Below are positions 16,326 to 24,665 of a stretch of 64,000 nucleotides of DNA, piece by piece. Within the stretch, counting starts at the first letter, position 1. Each line of letters starts with the position of its first letter. The stretch spans positions 1 through 64,000 of the forward strand of contig JADKKI010000024.1 of the NCBI GenBank assembly GCA_016720595.1, read 5' to 3'. A model generated the notes under the pieces. The model did no database searches, had not been told where the DNA came from, and saw nothing but the letters and a program-made list of their open reading frames with translations. Made by a program: the position numbers and the translations under genes. Source of the DNA: Myxococcales bacterium. GTDB taxonomy: Bacteria > Myxococcota_A > Polyangia > Haliangiales > Haliangiaceae.

Positions 16326-17848
16326 GCGAGCTCTCCGATCAGCTTGGTCAGCCGCAGCCGGGTGATCTTCGCCTGCTCCTCGGCGGCGATGCGCAGCTCC
16401 TCGGTGAGCGTGTTCGCGAGGCGGCCCCGCAGGTCCGCGAGCATCGCGAGGGCGGTGCGGCCCGTCGCGCAGACGATGAACACGAAGCCGAACTTCGCAT
16501 CGTAGGCGAGGTTCGCCTCGGCGAGCTCGGACAGCGTCGCCGCCGCGGCGGATGCAGCGAGGCGCTGCTCGTCGGTGGACCACGTGGCATCGCCGGTGGC
16601 GGGGACCTTGGCCTCGCCGATCCGAGGATGCGCCGCGAACGCCTCCTGATGATCCGCGACCGTCAGAGACCACCAGATGCGCTCGCCGATCCGCAACAAC
16701 GCCGCGGCGTCCTCGAACGGGCGCGCCCGCTCCATCGCTGCGGCCCACGCTTGCGATCCACAGCAGCGCCGCAGCGCCACGCGTGCATCTTCGGCTGACA
16801 TCGCCTCGAGCGCGGCGAGCCCCGCCGGCACCTCGGGCGCGAGGGTGGCCCACGCCCGCAACCGTGCGATGCCACCACACGGATACACGCTCAGCCGCAG
16901 GTGCGTCACCGGGCCCACACGGCGCAGCTCGTCGTCGAACACGTGGCGTGTGTGGGCCTGCAACGGCGTGGCGAGCAGCGCGCGCCAGCCGGTGAGCTGA
17001 TCGGCCGCCACGCCGGGCGCGTGCACACCCTCCACGGTCGCGCGCGCGGGCGCGTTGCCCTTGAAGTGCGACGTATCGATCAGCAGCCGCTCGATCGCGC
17101 CCGCCGTCGCGAGCCGGATGATCGCCCAATCGTGGCCGGGGCCGCGGCGCCGCCGGGTCTCCCAGCCATCCGCCATCGACAGCGACGGGCCGGGCTTGAT
17201 CAGGTTGTTGCGCGAGCCGAAGAACATGTCGCTGCAGGTCTCGACGACGGCGCCGTTCTCGAGCGCGGCGAGATCCACGGCACCACCGAGCGCGCGCAGC
17301 TTCGACCAGCGGGGCACCGCATCGCCGTGGACCCGCAGCCGCGCCACACCACCATCGGGGAAGATCTCGAGGCGCAGGTGCGTGAACCGCCGGCCACTCG
17401 CGATGGCGAACCCGTTCTTGTGATCGCCCTTGAGGTCCGAGCGGGGGAGGATCTCGGTCCACGTCGCGGTCTCGAGTGCGCGCAGATCGAGCGGATCATC
17501 GAGCTCGGTCGCGAACAGCGCCGCGGACGCCGGGTAGTTGCCGCGGAACCACGCCGTATCGATCACCACGCCGCGGATCACACCCGGCAACCCGAGGCGG
17601 ATGATGCACCAGTCGTGGATCCCCGACTCCGGCCCGGGCGCCACGCCATCGATCGGGCGATAGCGCCGGGTCTCCCAGCCATCCATCCACTTGCCGCGAT
17701 CGGTGTAGAGATGATCCTTCCACACCGCGGCGGCGGGCTTGAGCAAGTTCTCCTTCTCGGCGAAGAACTCGTCGTTGCAGAGCAACGCGGCGCCACCGAC
17801 AGCGTCGCTCGCGAGATCGGGCAGATCGGTGAACGCGGGCTCGCTCAT
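16322..17848 (-). CDS. fused allantoicase - OHCU decarboxylase
   Basis: ATG 17848 gives 508 residues with two enzymes in one chain. Residues 1-~330 are allantoicase, which makes ureidoglycolate and urea from allantoate, with its two internal repeats (GWETRRYRPID...HDWCIIRLG and GWETRRRRGPGHDWAIIRLA). Residues ~345-508 are OHCU decarboxylase (UraD). EAFAAHPRIGE contains the catalytic His; STDEQ holds the catalytic Glu region, and FVFIVCATGR is also conserved. UraD sets the chirality of allantoin. No frameshift or stop separates them. The start overlaps the allB stop and the end overlaps uraH, so three ureide steps are tightly coupled. Confidence 0.92.
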   Translation of the reverse strand: MSEPAFTDLPDLASDAVGGAALLCNDEFFAEKENLLKPAAAVWKDHLYTDRGKWMDGWETRRYRPIDGVAPGPESGIHDWCIIRLGLPGVIRGVVIDTAWFRGNYPASAALFATELDDPLDLRALETATWTEILPRSDLKGDHKNGFAIASGRRFTHLRLEIFPDGGVARLRVHGDAVPRWSKLRALGGAVDLAALENGAVVETCSDMFFGSRNNLIKPGPSLSMADGWETRRRRGPGHDWAIIRLATAGAIERLLIDTSHFKGNAPARATVEGVHAPGVAADQLTGWRALLATPLQAHTRHVFDDELRRVGPVTHLRLSVYPCGGIARLRAWATLAPEVPAGLAALEAMSAEDARVALRRCCGSQAWAAAMERARPFEDAAALLRIGERIWWSLTVADHQEAFAAHPRIGEAKVPATGDATWSTDEQRLAASAAAATLSELAEANLAYDAKFGFVFIVCATGRTALAMLADLRGRLANTLTEELRIAAEEQAKITRLRLTKLIGELA

Positions 17849-19188
17849 AGCAGTGCTCCCAGGTCGCTGTGGATCGTCTTGCCGTCCTCCGCCACCCGAC
17901 AACCGCGCAGATACGTTGCGTGGACCACACCGCGCAGCGTCTCGCCCGCGTACGGCGTGACCTTGTGCCGGTGATGCACGCTCGCGGCGGTCACCGTGGA
18001 CCGTGCGGTGTCGTCGAACACGACAAGGTCGGCATCGGCGCCTGCCACGATCGCACCCTTTCGGCCGGTGAACCCGGCGAGCCGCGCCGGGCCCTCGCAC
18101 ATCCACTTCACGATCTGCACGAGCGAGTGACCGCGCGCCGACGCTTCGGTCCAGATCACCGGCAGCGCGAGCTGCAGCCCCGAGACCCCACCCCATGCCG
18201 CCACGAAATCGCCGGCCTCGAGCGCCTTCAGCGAAGGGGTACACGGTGAGTGATCGCTCGCCACGAAGTCGAGCACACCGGAGGCGAGCGCCGCCCACAG
18301 CGCCTCGCGGTTCGCGGCCTCACGGATCGGTGGGGCGCACTTGAACGCGGTGGCTCCGTCGGGGATCCGCTCGGCGGTGAAGTGAAGGTAGTGCGGGCAG
18401 GTCTCCGCGGAGAGCGGGAGCCCCGCAGCCTTGGCAGCGGCGAGCTGCGGCAAGGCGCTCGCCGCCGAGTGATGCACGATGTGCGTGCGCGCGTGCGTGG
18501 CGCGGCACAGCTCCGTCACCATCGCGATCGCCTGCTCCTCGGCGCCGGGAGGCCGCGAGGCGAGGTACGTGGCGTACTTGCACGGATCCGCGCCCATCAG
18601 CGCCGCCGCCGCCGCATCGATCGGGCCGGCGACCTCGGCGTGCACGAGCAGCGGCCGATCGAGGCCGGCGAGGATCGGCATCGCGATCGCCAGGTGCTGC
18701 TCGCCGACCCAGCCGAACTCCTCGACGCCGCTGTCGACCAGGAAGCACTTGAAGCCGCGGACACCGTCCGCGACCATCCCCGCGAGCTCGCCGGAGTTGC
18801 CCGGCACCACGCCGCCCCAGAACCCGACGTCCACGCTGCACTGCCCCTTCGCCGCCGCGCGCTTGGCCGCGAAGCCCTCGCGTGTGGTGGTGGGCGGGAT
18901 CGAGTTGAGCGGCATGTCGACCAGCGTGGTCACGCCACCGATCGCGGCCGCGCGCGTCGCCGTGGCGAAGCCTTCCCACTCGGTGCGGCCGGGCTCGTTG
19001 AGGTGGACGTGTGTATCGACGATGCCCGGCAGGACGGCGAGCTCGCCCATGTCCTCGAGCGTGGCTCGCGCCGGGACGTCATCCCACGCGGCGACCCGCT
19101 CGATCCGGCCGCCGGTGATGTGGATCGCGGCGGGTGCGATGGCGCCCGCGCTCACGACGCGCCGAGAACGAACGACGAGGTCGACCAT
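17845..19188 (-). CDS. allB: allantoinase
   Basis: This is a 447-residue amidohydrolase of the dihydroorotase-like group. DTHVHLNEPGR gives the metal-binding HxH at about residues 59-61. The Lys in GFKCFLVDSG is the expected carbamylated bridge, HAEV and HIVHHSAA supply further His ligands, and SDHSPC gives the catalytic Asp. It opens allantoin to allantoate in the cytoplasm. It is the first gene of the allB-alc/uraD-uraH operon and overlaps the next by four bases. The kinase stop lies 18 bases upstream on the same strand, so readthrough from the kinase promoter is possible. Confidence 0.95.
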   Translation of the reverse strand: MVDLVVRSRRVVSAGAIAPAAIHITGGRIERVAAWDDVPARATLEDMGELAVLPGIVDTHVHLNEPGRTEWEGFATATRAAAIGGVTTLVDMPLNSIPPTTTREGFAAKRAAAKGQCSVDVGFWGGVVPGNSGELAGMVADGVRGFKCFLVDSGVEEFGWVGEQHLAIAMPILAGLDRPLLVHAEVAGPIDAAAAALMGADPCKYATYLASRPPGAEEQAIAMVTELCRATHARTHIVHHSAASALPQLAAAKAAGLPLSAETCPHYLHFTAERIPDGATAFKCAPPIREAANREALWAALASGVLDFVASDHSPCTPSLKALEAGDFVAAWGGVSGLQLALPVIWTEASARGHSLVQIVKWMCEGPARLAGFTGRKGAIVAGADADLVVFDDTARSTVTAASVHHRHKVTPYAGETLRGVVHATYLRGCRVAEDGKTIHSDLGALL

Positions 19189-19206
19189 CGCCGCGCAGTA
19201 TAGCCG

Positions 19207-20607
19207 TCAGATCGCCGCGATCACATCCGCGAGCCGGCCCGTCCACACGGCCGTGGCGGCGAGCAGGAGGAGGACGACGAGCACGGCCCACACGCCACGA
19301 TGCTGGGTGCCGCGCTGGACGAGCTGCGTCAGATCGCGACGCCGAACGGGTTCGGTCGGTGGGGCGTCCTCGTAGGTCGGGGCCTCGTCGTCGATCGCGG
19401 GCGCCTCCTTCAGCACGGGCTTGCGCATCAGCGCCGGGATCGCGGGGACCGTGGGCGGCGCCTGACGCACCCGGGTCTGCGCCATGGTCTCGAGCATCCG
19501 GCCCACGCCGCTCTCGCTCCACGGCTCGCGCGTGAACGCCCACTCGACCCAGCGACGGGTCTCGCGCGCATCCACCCGGCCGAGGTCCTCGGCCACGGCA
19601 CGCAACGCCTTGCCCATCGCCTGGGCGTTCTGCCAGCGCTGGTCGGGATCGCGCTGCAGCGCGGTCATCACGATGTCGTCGAGCTCGCGGGTCACGCGCC
19701 GCTCGTGACGTGAGGGCGGCGAGATCGCGAGCTCGCGGACCTGATGGATCGTCCCGACCTCGGTCTCGGCGTGAAACAGCCGGTGCCCCGTGAGCATCTC
19801 GTGCGCCACCACGCCGAGCGCGAACAGATCCGCGCGCGCATCGAGACGCCCGTGGGTGTACTCGGGCGCGACGTACGACAGCTTGCCCTTGATGAAGCCG
19901 GCCTGCGTCTGCACGCGCGAGCGCGCCGCCTTCGCGATCCCGAAGTCGATCAGCTTCACGACGCCGCTGTTCGAGATGATGATGTTCGCGGGCGAGACGT
20001 CGCGATGGATGAGCCGCAGCGGGCGACCGAGCTCGTCACACAGGTTGTGCGCGTGATCGAGCGCATCACACAGCTGGATCAGGATGCCGAGGATGATCGG
20101 CAGCGGGATCGCACCGGCGGCGGTGCGCGATTGCCGCATCACGGCCTCGAGCGTCGGGCCCGAGACCAGCTCCATCGCGATGTAGTAGCTGCCGTTCGCC
20201 TTCCCGAGCTCGTACGCCTGCGCGATGTTCTCGTGGTGGAGCAGGCGCGCGAGCCGAGCCTCCTGCACGAACGATTCGACGAAGTCTCGATCCGCGGTGA
20301 GGTGGGACCACAGCCGCTTGAGCGCGACGGGTCCGCCAGCGCCATCGATCCGTGTGGCGCGATGCACCGAGGCCATGCCGCCCTCGCCGAGCGACTCGTG
20401 CACGTAGTACGGACCGAACCGCTCGCCCTTCGGGATCGGCGGTGGCGCCTTCGGCGACCGGGTGGCTGGCAGCGCAGGGTGCGAGGACGTGGCGCGCGCA
20501 CGCAGCTTGACGCGCGCGACGGGCCTCGATTCGCGCATCGCGGCGACCTCGGCATGGTCATCCTGGCGATGCGCCCTCGCTCTCGTCCGTGCGCTGGGCG
20601 ATGGCAT
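19207..20607 (-). CDS. membrane-anchored Hanks-type Ser/Thr protein kinase
   Basis: The kinase domain spans roughly residues 65-325: GEGGMASVHRA (P-loop), VALKRLW (Lys), IHRDVSPANIIIS (catalytic HRDxxxxN), KLIDFGIAK (DFG) and SYVAPEY. The last ~130 residues form a Pro/Glu-rich linker and one transmembrane helix (WAVLVVLLLLAATAVW), with almost nothing beyond it. The start is uncertain: I give ATG 20607; 20694, 20637 and 20538 are alternatives, and the first ~60 residues are basic and unordered. It lies between puuD and allB on their strand, so it may respond to or affect purine use, but this rests on position only. Confidence 0.85.
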   Translation of the reverse strand: MPSPSARTRARAHRQDDHAEVAAMRESRPVARVKLRARATSSHPALPATRSPKAPPPIPKGERFGPYYVHESLGEGGMASVHRATRIDGAGGPVALKRLWSHLTADRDFVESFVQEARLARLLHHENIAQAYELGKANGSYYIAMELVSGPTLEAVMRQSRTAAGAIPLPIILGILIQLCDALDHAHNLCDELGRPLRLIHRDVSPANIIISNSGVVKLIDFGIAKAARSRVQTQAGFIKGKLSYVAPEYTHGRLDARADLFALGVVAHEMLTGHRLFHAETEVGTIHQVRELAISPPSRHERRVTRELDDIVMTALQRDPDQRWQNAQAMGKALRAVAEDLGRVDARETRRWVEWAFTREPWSESGVGRMLETMAQTRVRQAPPTVPAIPALMRKPVLKEAPAIDDEAPTYEDAPPTEPVRRRDLTQLVQRGTQHRGVWAVLVVLLLLAATAVWTGRLADVIAAI

Positions 20608-20756
20608 GCCTCCAAGGTCCGCCCAAAGCGCCCTCATCACCACTGACCACCGCTGTGCTTGCGCTGACAGCGCACCAGCGTGCGGGAGCCGCACACCAGC
20701 GGAACTACGCGAGATTCATCCGAGGGCGCGCTGTCAGACCACGGGGTTCGCCGCCT

Positions 20757-21962
20757 TCAGTCCGTGCGCGCGCCGTCGTCGATCCACTTCTTCAGCTCAC
20801 CCCGCTCGCGCCGCGTGATGCCGGTCTTGTTGTTGAACGGCATGTTCTGCTGATCCACCGCACGCAGCCGGATCGCCTTGGCGTTGACCTGGATCTGGCG
20901 TGGCGAATCGAGCCGCAGCCCCGCGGGCGGCGCGGTGAACACGTCGTCCGACGGGTGCGTGCTGTGGCACGGCACGCAGCGCGTGGCGATGATCTCCTGT
21001 GCGCGCTTGAACGAGACCGGCTCGTCGATGTTGTCCACGCTGCGCGCATCGATCCGCGTGACGATCATCAGGCTCGCGATCGCGAACGCACCTGCGCTCG
21101 CCGCCGGGAACAGCCAGGCCGCCACGGCCCGCTCGCGCCCGTTGCCGAGGTAGCGGATGTTCATGAAGTGGCGGATGCCGGCGCCGCCGATCATCACGAG
21201 GATCAGGATCAGCCAGTTCAGCGGGTGGCTGGTGGCGCCGCCGAAGTGGTTCGAGACCATGATGAACAGCAGCGGGAACGTCAGGTAGTTGTTGTGGATG
21301 CTCCGCTGCTTCGCGCGGATCGAGAACGCCGGATCCTGATCGCGGCCCTCCTTGGTCGCGTTGACCAGCTCGTGCTGCGACGGGACGATGCACATCCAGA
21401 CGTTGCCGGTCATCAGCGTGCCGATCACCACGCCGGTCTGCATGTACGTGGCCTTGCCGCTGAAGAACAGCGAGAATCCGAAGATCGAGGCGAACAACAG
21501 GACGATCGAGATGATGCCCGCGAGCCGCGGATTGCTGTCGCCGACGAGCTTCCACAGCGAGTCGTAGATCAGCCATGCGACGAAGATGATCGAGATGCTC
21601 ATCGCCACCGCGACGGTGCGATCCACATCGTGCGTACTCGGATCGACCAGGCCGCCCGCGCCGTTCAGGTAGTAGACGATCACGAACAGCGAGATGCCGG
21701 TGGCCCACGTCGCGAAGTTCTGCCACTTGAACCAGTGGAGGATCTTCGGCATCTCGCCGGGGCCGAGCAGCTTCTTCTCGACGTCGTAGAACGCGCCCGA
21801 GTGGACCATGAAGATCTTGCCCTGCGACAGCGGGCCCTGGCCGGCGACCTTCTCGAGGTTGCGATCGAGCCAGTTGAACAACATCGAGTTGCCCACCCAC
21901 ATGATCCCGGCGATCAGGTGTGCCCACCGGAAGATGACGTCGAACAGATCGTTCAGGTGCAA
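20757..21962 (-). CDS. puuD: membrane urate oxidase (PuuD type) with C-terminal cytochrome c
   Basis: This is 401 residues from TTG 21962; GAGGT lies four bases before it. Residues 1-300 carry about eight hydrophobic segments (IFRWAHLIAGIMWVGNSMLFNWL; GNVWMCIVPSQHELVNATKEG; NNYLTFPLLFIMVSNHF), matching the urate hydroxylase PuuD family (DUF989). After a short linker, a c-type cytochrome domain has heme motif CVPCH (residues 329-333) and a later Met in QQNMPFNN as likely axial ligand. PuuD oxidises urate to 5-hydroxyisourate and passes electrons to the respiratory chain instead of making H2O2. It supplies the substrate for UraH in the nearby ureide operon. Confidence 0.9.
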   Translation of the reverse strand: MHLNDLFDVIFRWAHLIAGIMWVGNSMLFNWLDRNLEKVAGQGPLSQGKIFMVHSGAFYDVEKKLLGPGEMPKILHWFKWQNFATWATGISLFVIVYYLNGAGGLVDPSTHDVDRTVAVAMSISIIFVAWLIYDSLWKLVGDSNPRLAGIISIVLLFASIFGFSLFFSGKATYMQTGVVIGTLMTGNVWMCIVPSQHELVNATKEGRDQDPAFSIRAKQRSIHNNYLTFPLLFIMVSNHFGGATSHPLNWLILILVMIGGAGIRHFMNIRYLGNGRERAVAAWLFPAASAGAFAIASLMIVTRIDARSVDNIDEPVSFKRAQEIIATRCVPCHSTHPSDDVFTAPPAGLRLDSPRQIQVNAKAIRLRAVDQQNMPFNNKTGITRRERGELKKWIDDGARTD

Positions 21963-22004
21963 GGCGACCTCAGTATAAAGCCCGCGGCTGGTACTGTCGG
22001 CACC

Positions 22005-22622
22005 ATGCGCAAGCTTGTCGCACTGCTGGCGGTCGTTGCGGGTCTCACCGGGTGCCCCGAGAAGAAGGAGGACTACACGAAGGAGAAGCCGCAGGCGGAG
22101 GTCGAGCGCAGCAAGGCGCCGCCACCACCGGTCAAGAAGAAGGCGGCCGCTCCGGCGGACCTCGGCAAGTGCACGCTCACCGTCTCCGGCGGGATCACCG
22201 CCGAGCAGACCGCCGTGGGAGGCAAGGCCTCGACCAACGTCGCGTACTGGTACAAGCCCGAGGAGCGGCGGAACATGATGGGCGTCGACGGGTACGTCGT
22301 GAGCTGCAGCGGAGAGAAGTTCCGGTTCCAGCTCCTACCCGGCGGCGGCAAGCTCGACGGCATGCCGTTCACCCCCAAGACCTTCAAGTTCGCGAAGGGC
22401 AAGAGCGATGGCGCGAGCGTGATGATCGCGTTCGGTCAGGCCACGCTCTCCGATGCCACCGGCGTGGTGGACGTTACGGCCCTCGATCTCAGGCACATCG
22501 CCGGGACCGTCGACCTCTCGGGCAAAGTTGTCCCGGGGAACAAGCAGATCACCATCAAGGGCTCGTTCGACTACATCTGCCCCGGTCTGTCTGCTTGTGA
22601 CTTCGGCGACGCGCCCCAGTAA
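22005..22622 (+). CDS. lipoprotein of unknown function
   Basis: This is 205 residues from ATG 22005. The signal peptide MRKLVALLAVVAGLTGC ends in a clear lipobox. A charged, Pro/Lys-rich linker (about residues 20-50) leads to a beta-rich domain (CTLTVSGGITAEQTAVGGKASTNVAYWY) with three further Cys. It is divergent from puuD with a 42-base gap, so the two promoters overlap or face each other. I do not recognise the family. Confidence 0.7.
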   Translation: MRKLVALLAVVAGLTGCPEKKEDYTKEKPQAEVERSKAPPPPVKKKAAAPADLGKCTLTVSGGITAEQTAVGGKASTNVAYWYKPEERRNMMGVDGYVVSCSGEKFRFQLLPGGGKLDGMPFTPKTFKFAKGKSDGASVMIAFGQATLSDATGVVDVTALDLRHIAGTVDLSGKVVPGNKQITIKGSFDYICPGLSACDFGDAPQ

Positions 22623-22659
22623 CTCGCCACGCCCCGCCAAAACCGTGGATACTGGAGGT

Positions 22660-23856
22660 ATGCGGGTCCTCCTGGCGCTGTCGAGCCTTGCTGCCGGCTG
22701 CGGGTTCTCCGCTCCTGCCGTGCAGACGGGTGATGACACCACGCTGCCGGAGGCGGGCATGGGCTCGGGCTCCGATGCTGCGATCGACGCGCAGATCGAT
22801 GCGGTGCCGATCGATGGCTGCACCTCGTTCTCCACGGTGATCAACACCTGCACGGTGGGCCAGTTCGGACCGCCGCTGATCGTGACCGGGAACCGGCAGT
22901 ACGACACCGATACGTTCACGCTCTCCGACGATCCGGGCGGCGGCAACGCGACCACGCCGACCCACCGCGAGGAGATGATCGGCACCGGCCCGGTCACGTT
23001 CCTCGTGACCGGTGGGTTCACCCTCGCGCTCAACGCGAAGCTCCGCGTCGTCGGCAGCCGTGCGTTCGGCGTGATCTCGAGCGGATCGATCACGCTCGTC
23101 GGCAACCTCGACGCCTCCAATGGCGGCGCCGGCGCGCGGACCGCAGCGATGTGCCAGGCGTCCGCCGGTGTCGCTGGCGCGAACAACAACGCGATGAGCG
23201 GAGGCGCCTCGGGCGGCGGTGGAGGCGGCTATGGCGCGGCCGGCGCCAAGGGCGCGAAGGGCGACAACAACGGCGCCCAGCTCAACGGCGGCAACGGCGG
23301 CACCGCGATCACGCTCGCGGCAAACATCCTGGGCGGCTGCCCGGGTGGCAAGGGCGGCAACGACGGCGCCGGCGGGGGCACCGGCGGCAACGGCGGCCCC
23401 GGTGGTGGCGCGGTGTTCATGACCGGCGCCCTCGACATCACGATCTCCGGCTCGATCAACGCCGGTGGCGGTGGCGGCGCACGCGGGAACGCCATCGACG
23501 GCGGCGCTGGCGGCGGCGGCTCCGGCGGGCAGATCCTCCTCGAGGCTCAAACGCTCGTGGTGAGCGGTGCGGTCGCGGCCAACGGCGGCGGTGGCGGCGG
23601 CGGCGCGGGCAACAGTTCGGGCGCCAACGGGCAGAACGGACAGGCCTCGGCCACGGCGGCGAGCGGCGGGAACAATGGCGGCGCCGGCTCCGCAGGGAGT
23701 AACGGTGGTGCCAAGGCGCAGCCCCAGCCACCACAACCGGGCGACGCGGGCGGTGGTGGTGGCGGTGGCGGTGGCGGCGTCGGCTTCGTGACGCTCAAGC
23801 ACGCCGCGCCGATCGTGAGCGGCGTGGTCTCGCCCAACGCCACAACCTGGCCGTGA
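22660..23856 (+). CDS. glycine-rich (PGRS-like) lipoprotein
   Basis: This is 398 residues from ATG 22660, with GGAGGT touching the start codon. The signal peptide ends SLAAGCGFSAP (lipobox). Residues ~50-165 form a beta-rich domain (FTLSDDPGGGN; ALNAKLRVVGSRAFGVISSGSITLVGNLDASNGG). Residues ~165-370 are Gly/Ala/Asn repeats in which beta-helix-like rungs (DITISGSINAGG; TLVVSGAVAANGG) alternate with Gly runs, resembling mycobacterial PE_PGRS and myxobacterial adhesin-like proteins. It probably forms a polyglycine or beta-helix surface structure. The stop is only four bases from the convergent gene. Confidence 0.75.
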   Translation: MRVLLALSSLAAGCGFSAPAVQTGDDTTLPEAGMGSGSDAAIDAQIDAVPIDGCTSFSTVINTCTVGQFGPPLIVTGNRQYDTDTFTLSDDPGGGNATTPTHREEMIGTGPVTFLVTGGFTLALNAKLRVVGSRAFGVISSGSITLVGNLDASNGGAGARTAAMCQASAGVAGANNNAMSGGASGGGGGGYGAAGAKGAKGDNNGAQLNGGNGGTAITLAANILGGCPGGKGGNDGAGGGTGGNGGPGGGAVFMTGALDITISGSINAGGGGGARGNAIDGGAGGGGSGGQILLEAQTLVVSGAVAANGGGGGGGAGNSSGANGQNGQASATAASGGNNGGAGSAGSNGGAKAQPQPPQPGDAGGGGGGGGGGVGFVTLKHAAPIVSGVVSPNATTWP

Positions 23857-23860
23857 TCGC

Positions 23861-24571
23861 TCAGAACGCGAAGCCGACGCGGAGGTAACCCGTGGGCATC
23901 GGGCCATCGTCCTCGGTCACGCCGTCGGACGAGGTGTTCGTGGTGAGGTTGCGCGTGGCGCCGATCGCCGCAGCGATGTTGAGGCCCGAATCGAACATCC
24001 AGTGCCAGCCGAACAGCACCTCGGGGCCCGCATAGGTGTGCGCGACCGCCATCTCCTCGCCGTCGCCGAACAGATCCCACGGCGTGTCCATCGTCTGCTG
24101 ATAGATGAAGCCGGGCTCGAGGAACGGGCCCGAGAACGTGCGGCGCAGGTAGATCGGCGCGCTGACCGCGAGCTCGTAGCCGGTGGTGTGGCCGAAGAAC
24201 TCGAAGTCGAACTTCTCGACGTTGCCGCGGATCGCCACGTTGTCGTTGACCGCCGCCGCGACCGAGAGCCCATAGAACCCGACCAGGAACCCGATCGGGT
24301 TGGTGGAGATGTTGAACCGCTTCGGGTTCTTGATCAGATACTCGTTGCGCTCGCCGACCTTCACGAGCTGACCGTTGATGTGCGAGACGTCCTCCCAGTT
24401 GTCGGTCATCGGCGCAGGCGTGGCAGCCGGCTCGGGCGCGACGATCGGGTCCGGCGACGACACCGGCTCCGCGCCGGGCTGGGCGGCTGCAGAGGACACG
24501 AGACCTGCGAGGACGAGGGCAGTGGTGACGAAGCGGCGCATGTCCCGATGTAGGAGCAGCTTCCGGGCCAT
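23861..24571 (-). CDS. exported outer-membrane-like protein
   Basis: ATG 24571 was chosen for its AGGTGG ribosome-binding site, giving 236 residues; ATG 24541 gives a shorter signal peptide and is also possible. The signal is MRRFVTTALVLAGLVSSAAA. A Pro/Ala-rich linker is followed by strands with alternating hydrophobic residues: NPIGFLVGFYGLSVAAAVNDNVAIRGNVEKF, TGYELAVSAPIYLRRTFSG, GPEVLFGWHWMF. The last residue is Phe (YLRVGFAF), as in beta-barrel outer-membrane proteins. The function is unknown. Confidence 0.7.
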   Translation of the reverse strand: MARKLLLHRDMRRFVTTALVLAGLVSSAAAQPGAEPVSSPDPIVAPEPAATPAPMTDNWEDVSHINGQLVKVGERNEYLIKNPKRFNISTNPIGFLVGFYGLSVAAAVNDNVAIRGNVEKFDFEFFGHTTGYELAVSAPIYLRRTFSGPFLEPGFIYQQTMDTPWDLFGDGEEMAVAHTYAGPEVLFGWHWMFDSGLNIAAAIGATRNLTTNTSSDGVTEDDGPMPTGYLRVGFAF

Positions 24572-24665
24572 GGTCCGACCACCTGGCAAGTACCTGACTT
24601 CTTGAGGCGTTACCAGCAGATCCTGCCTGGATCCTGACACGCTGACGGGGGATCCCCGGCGGTTG

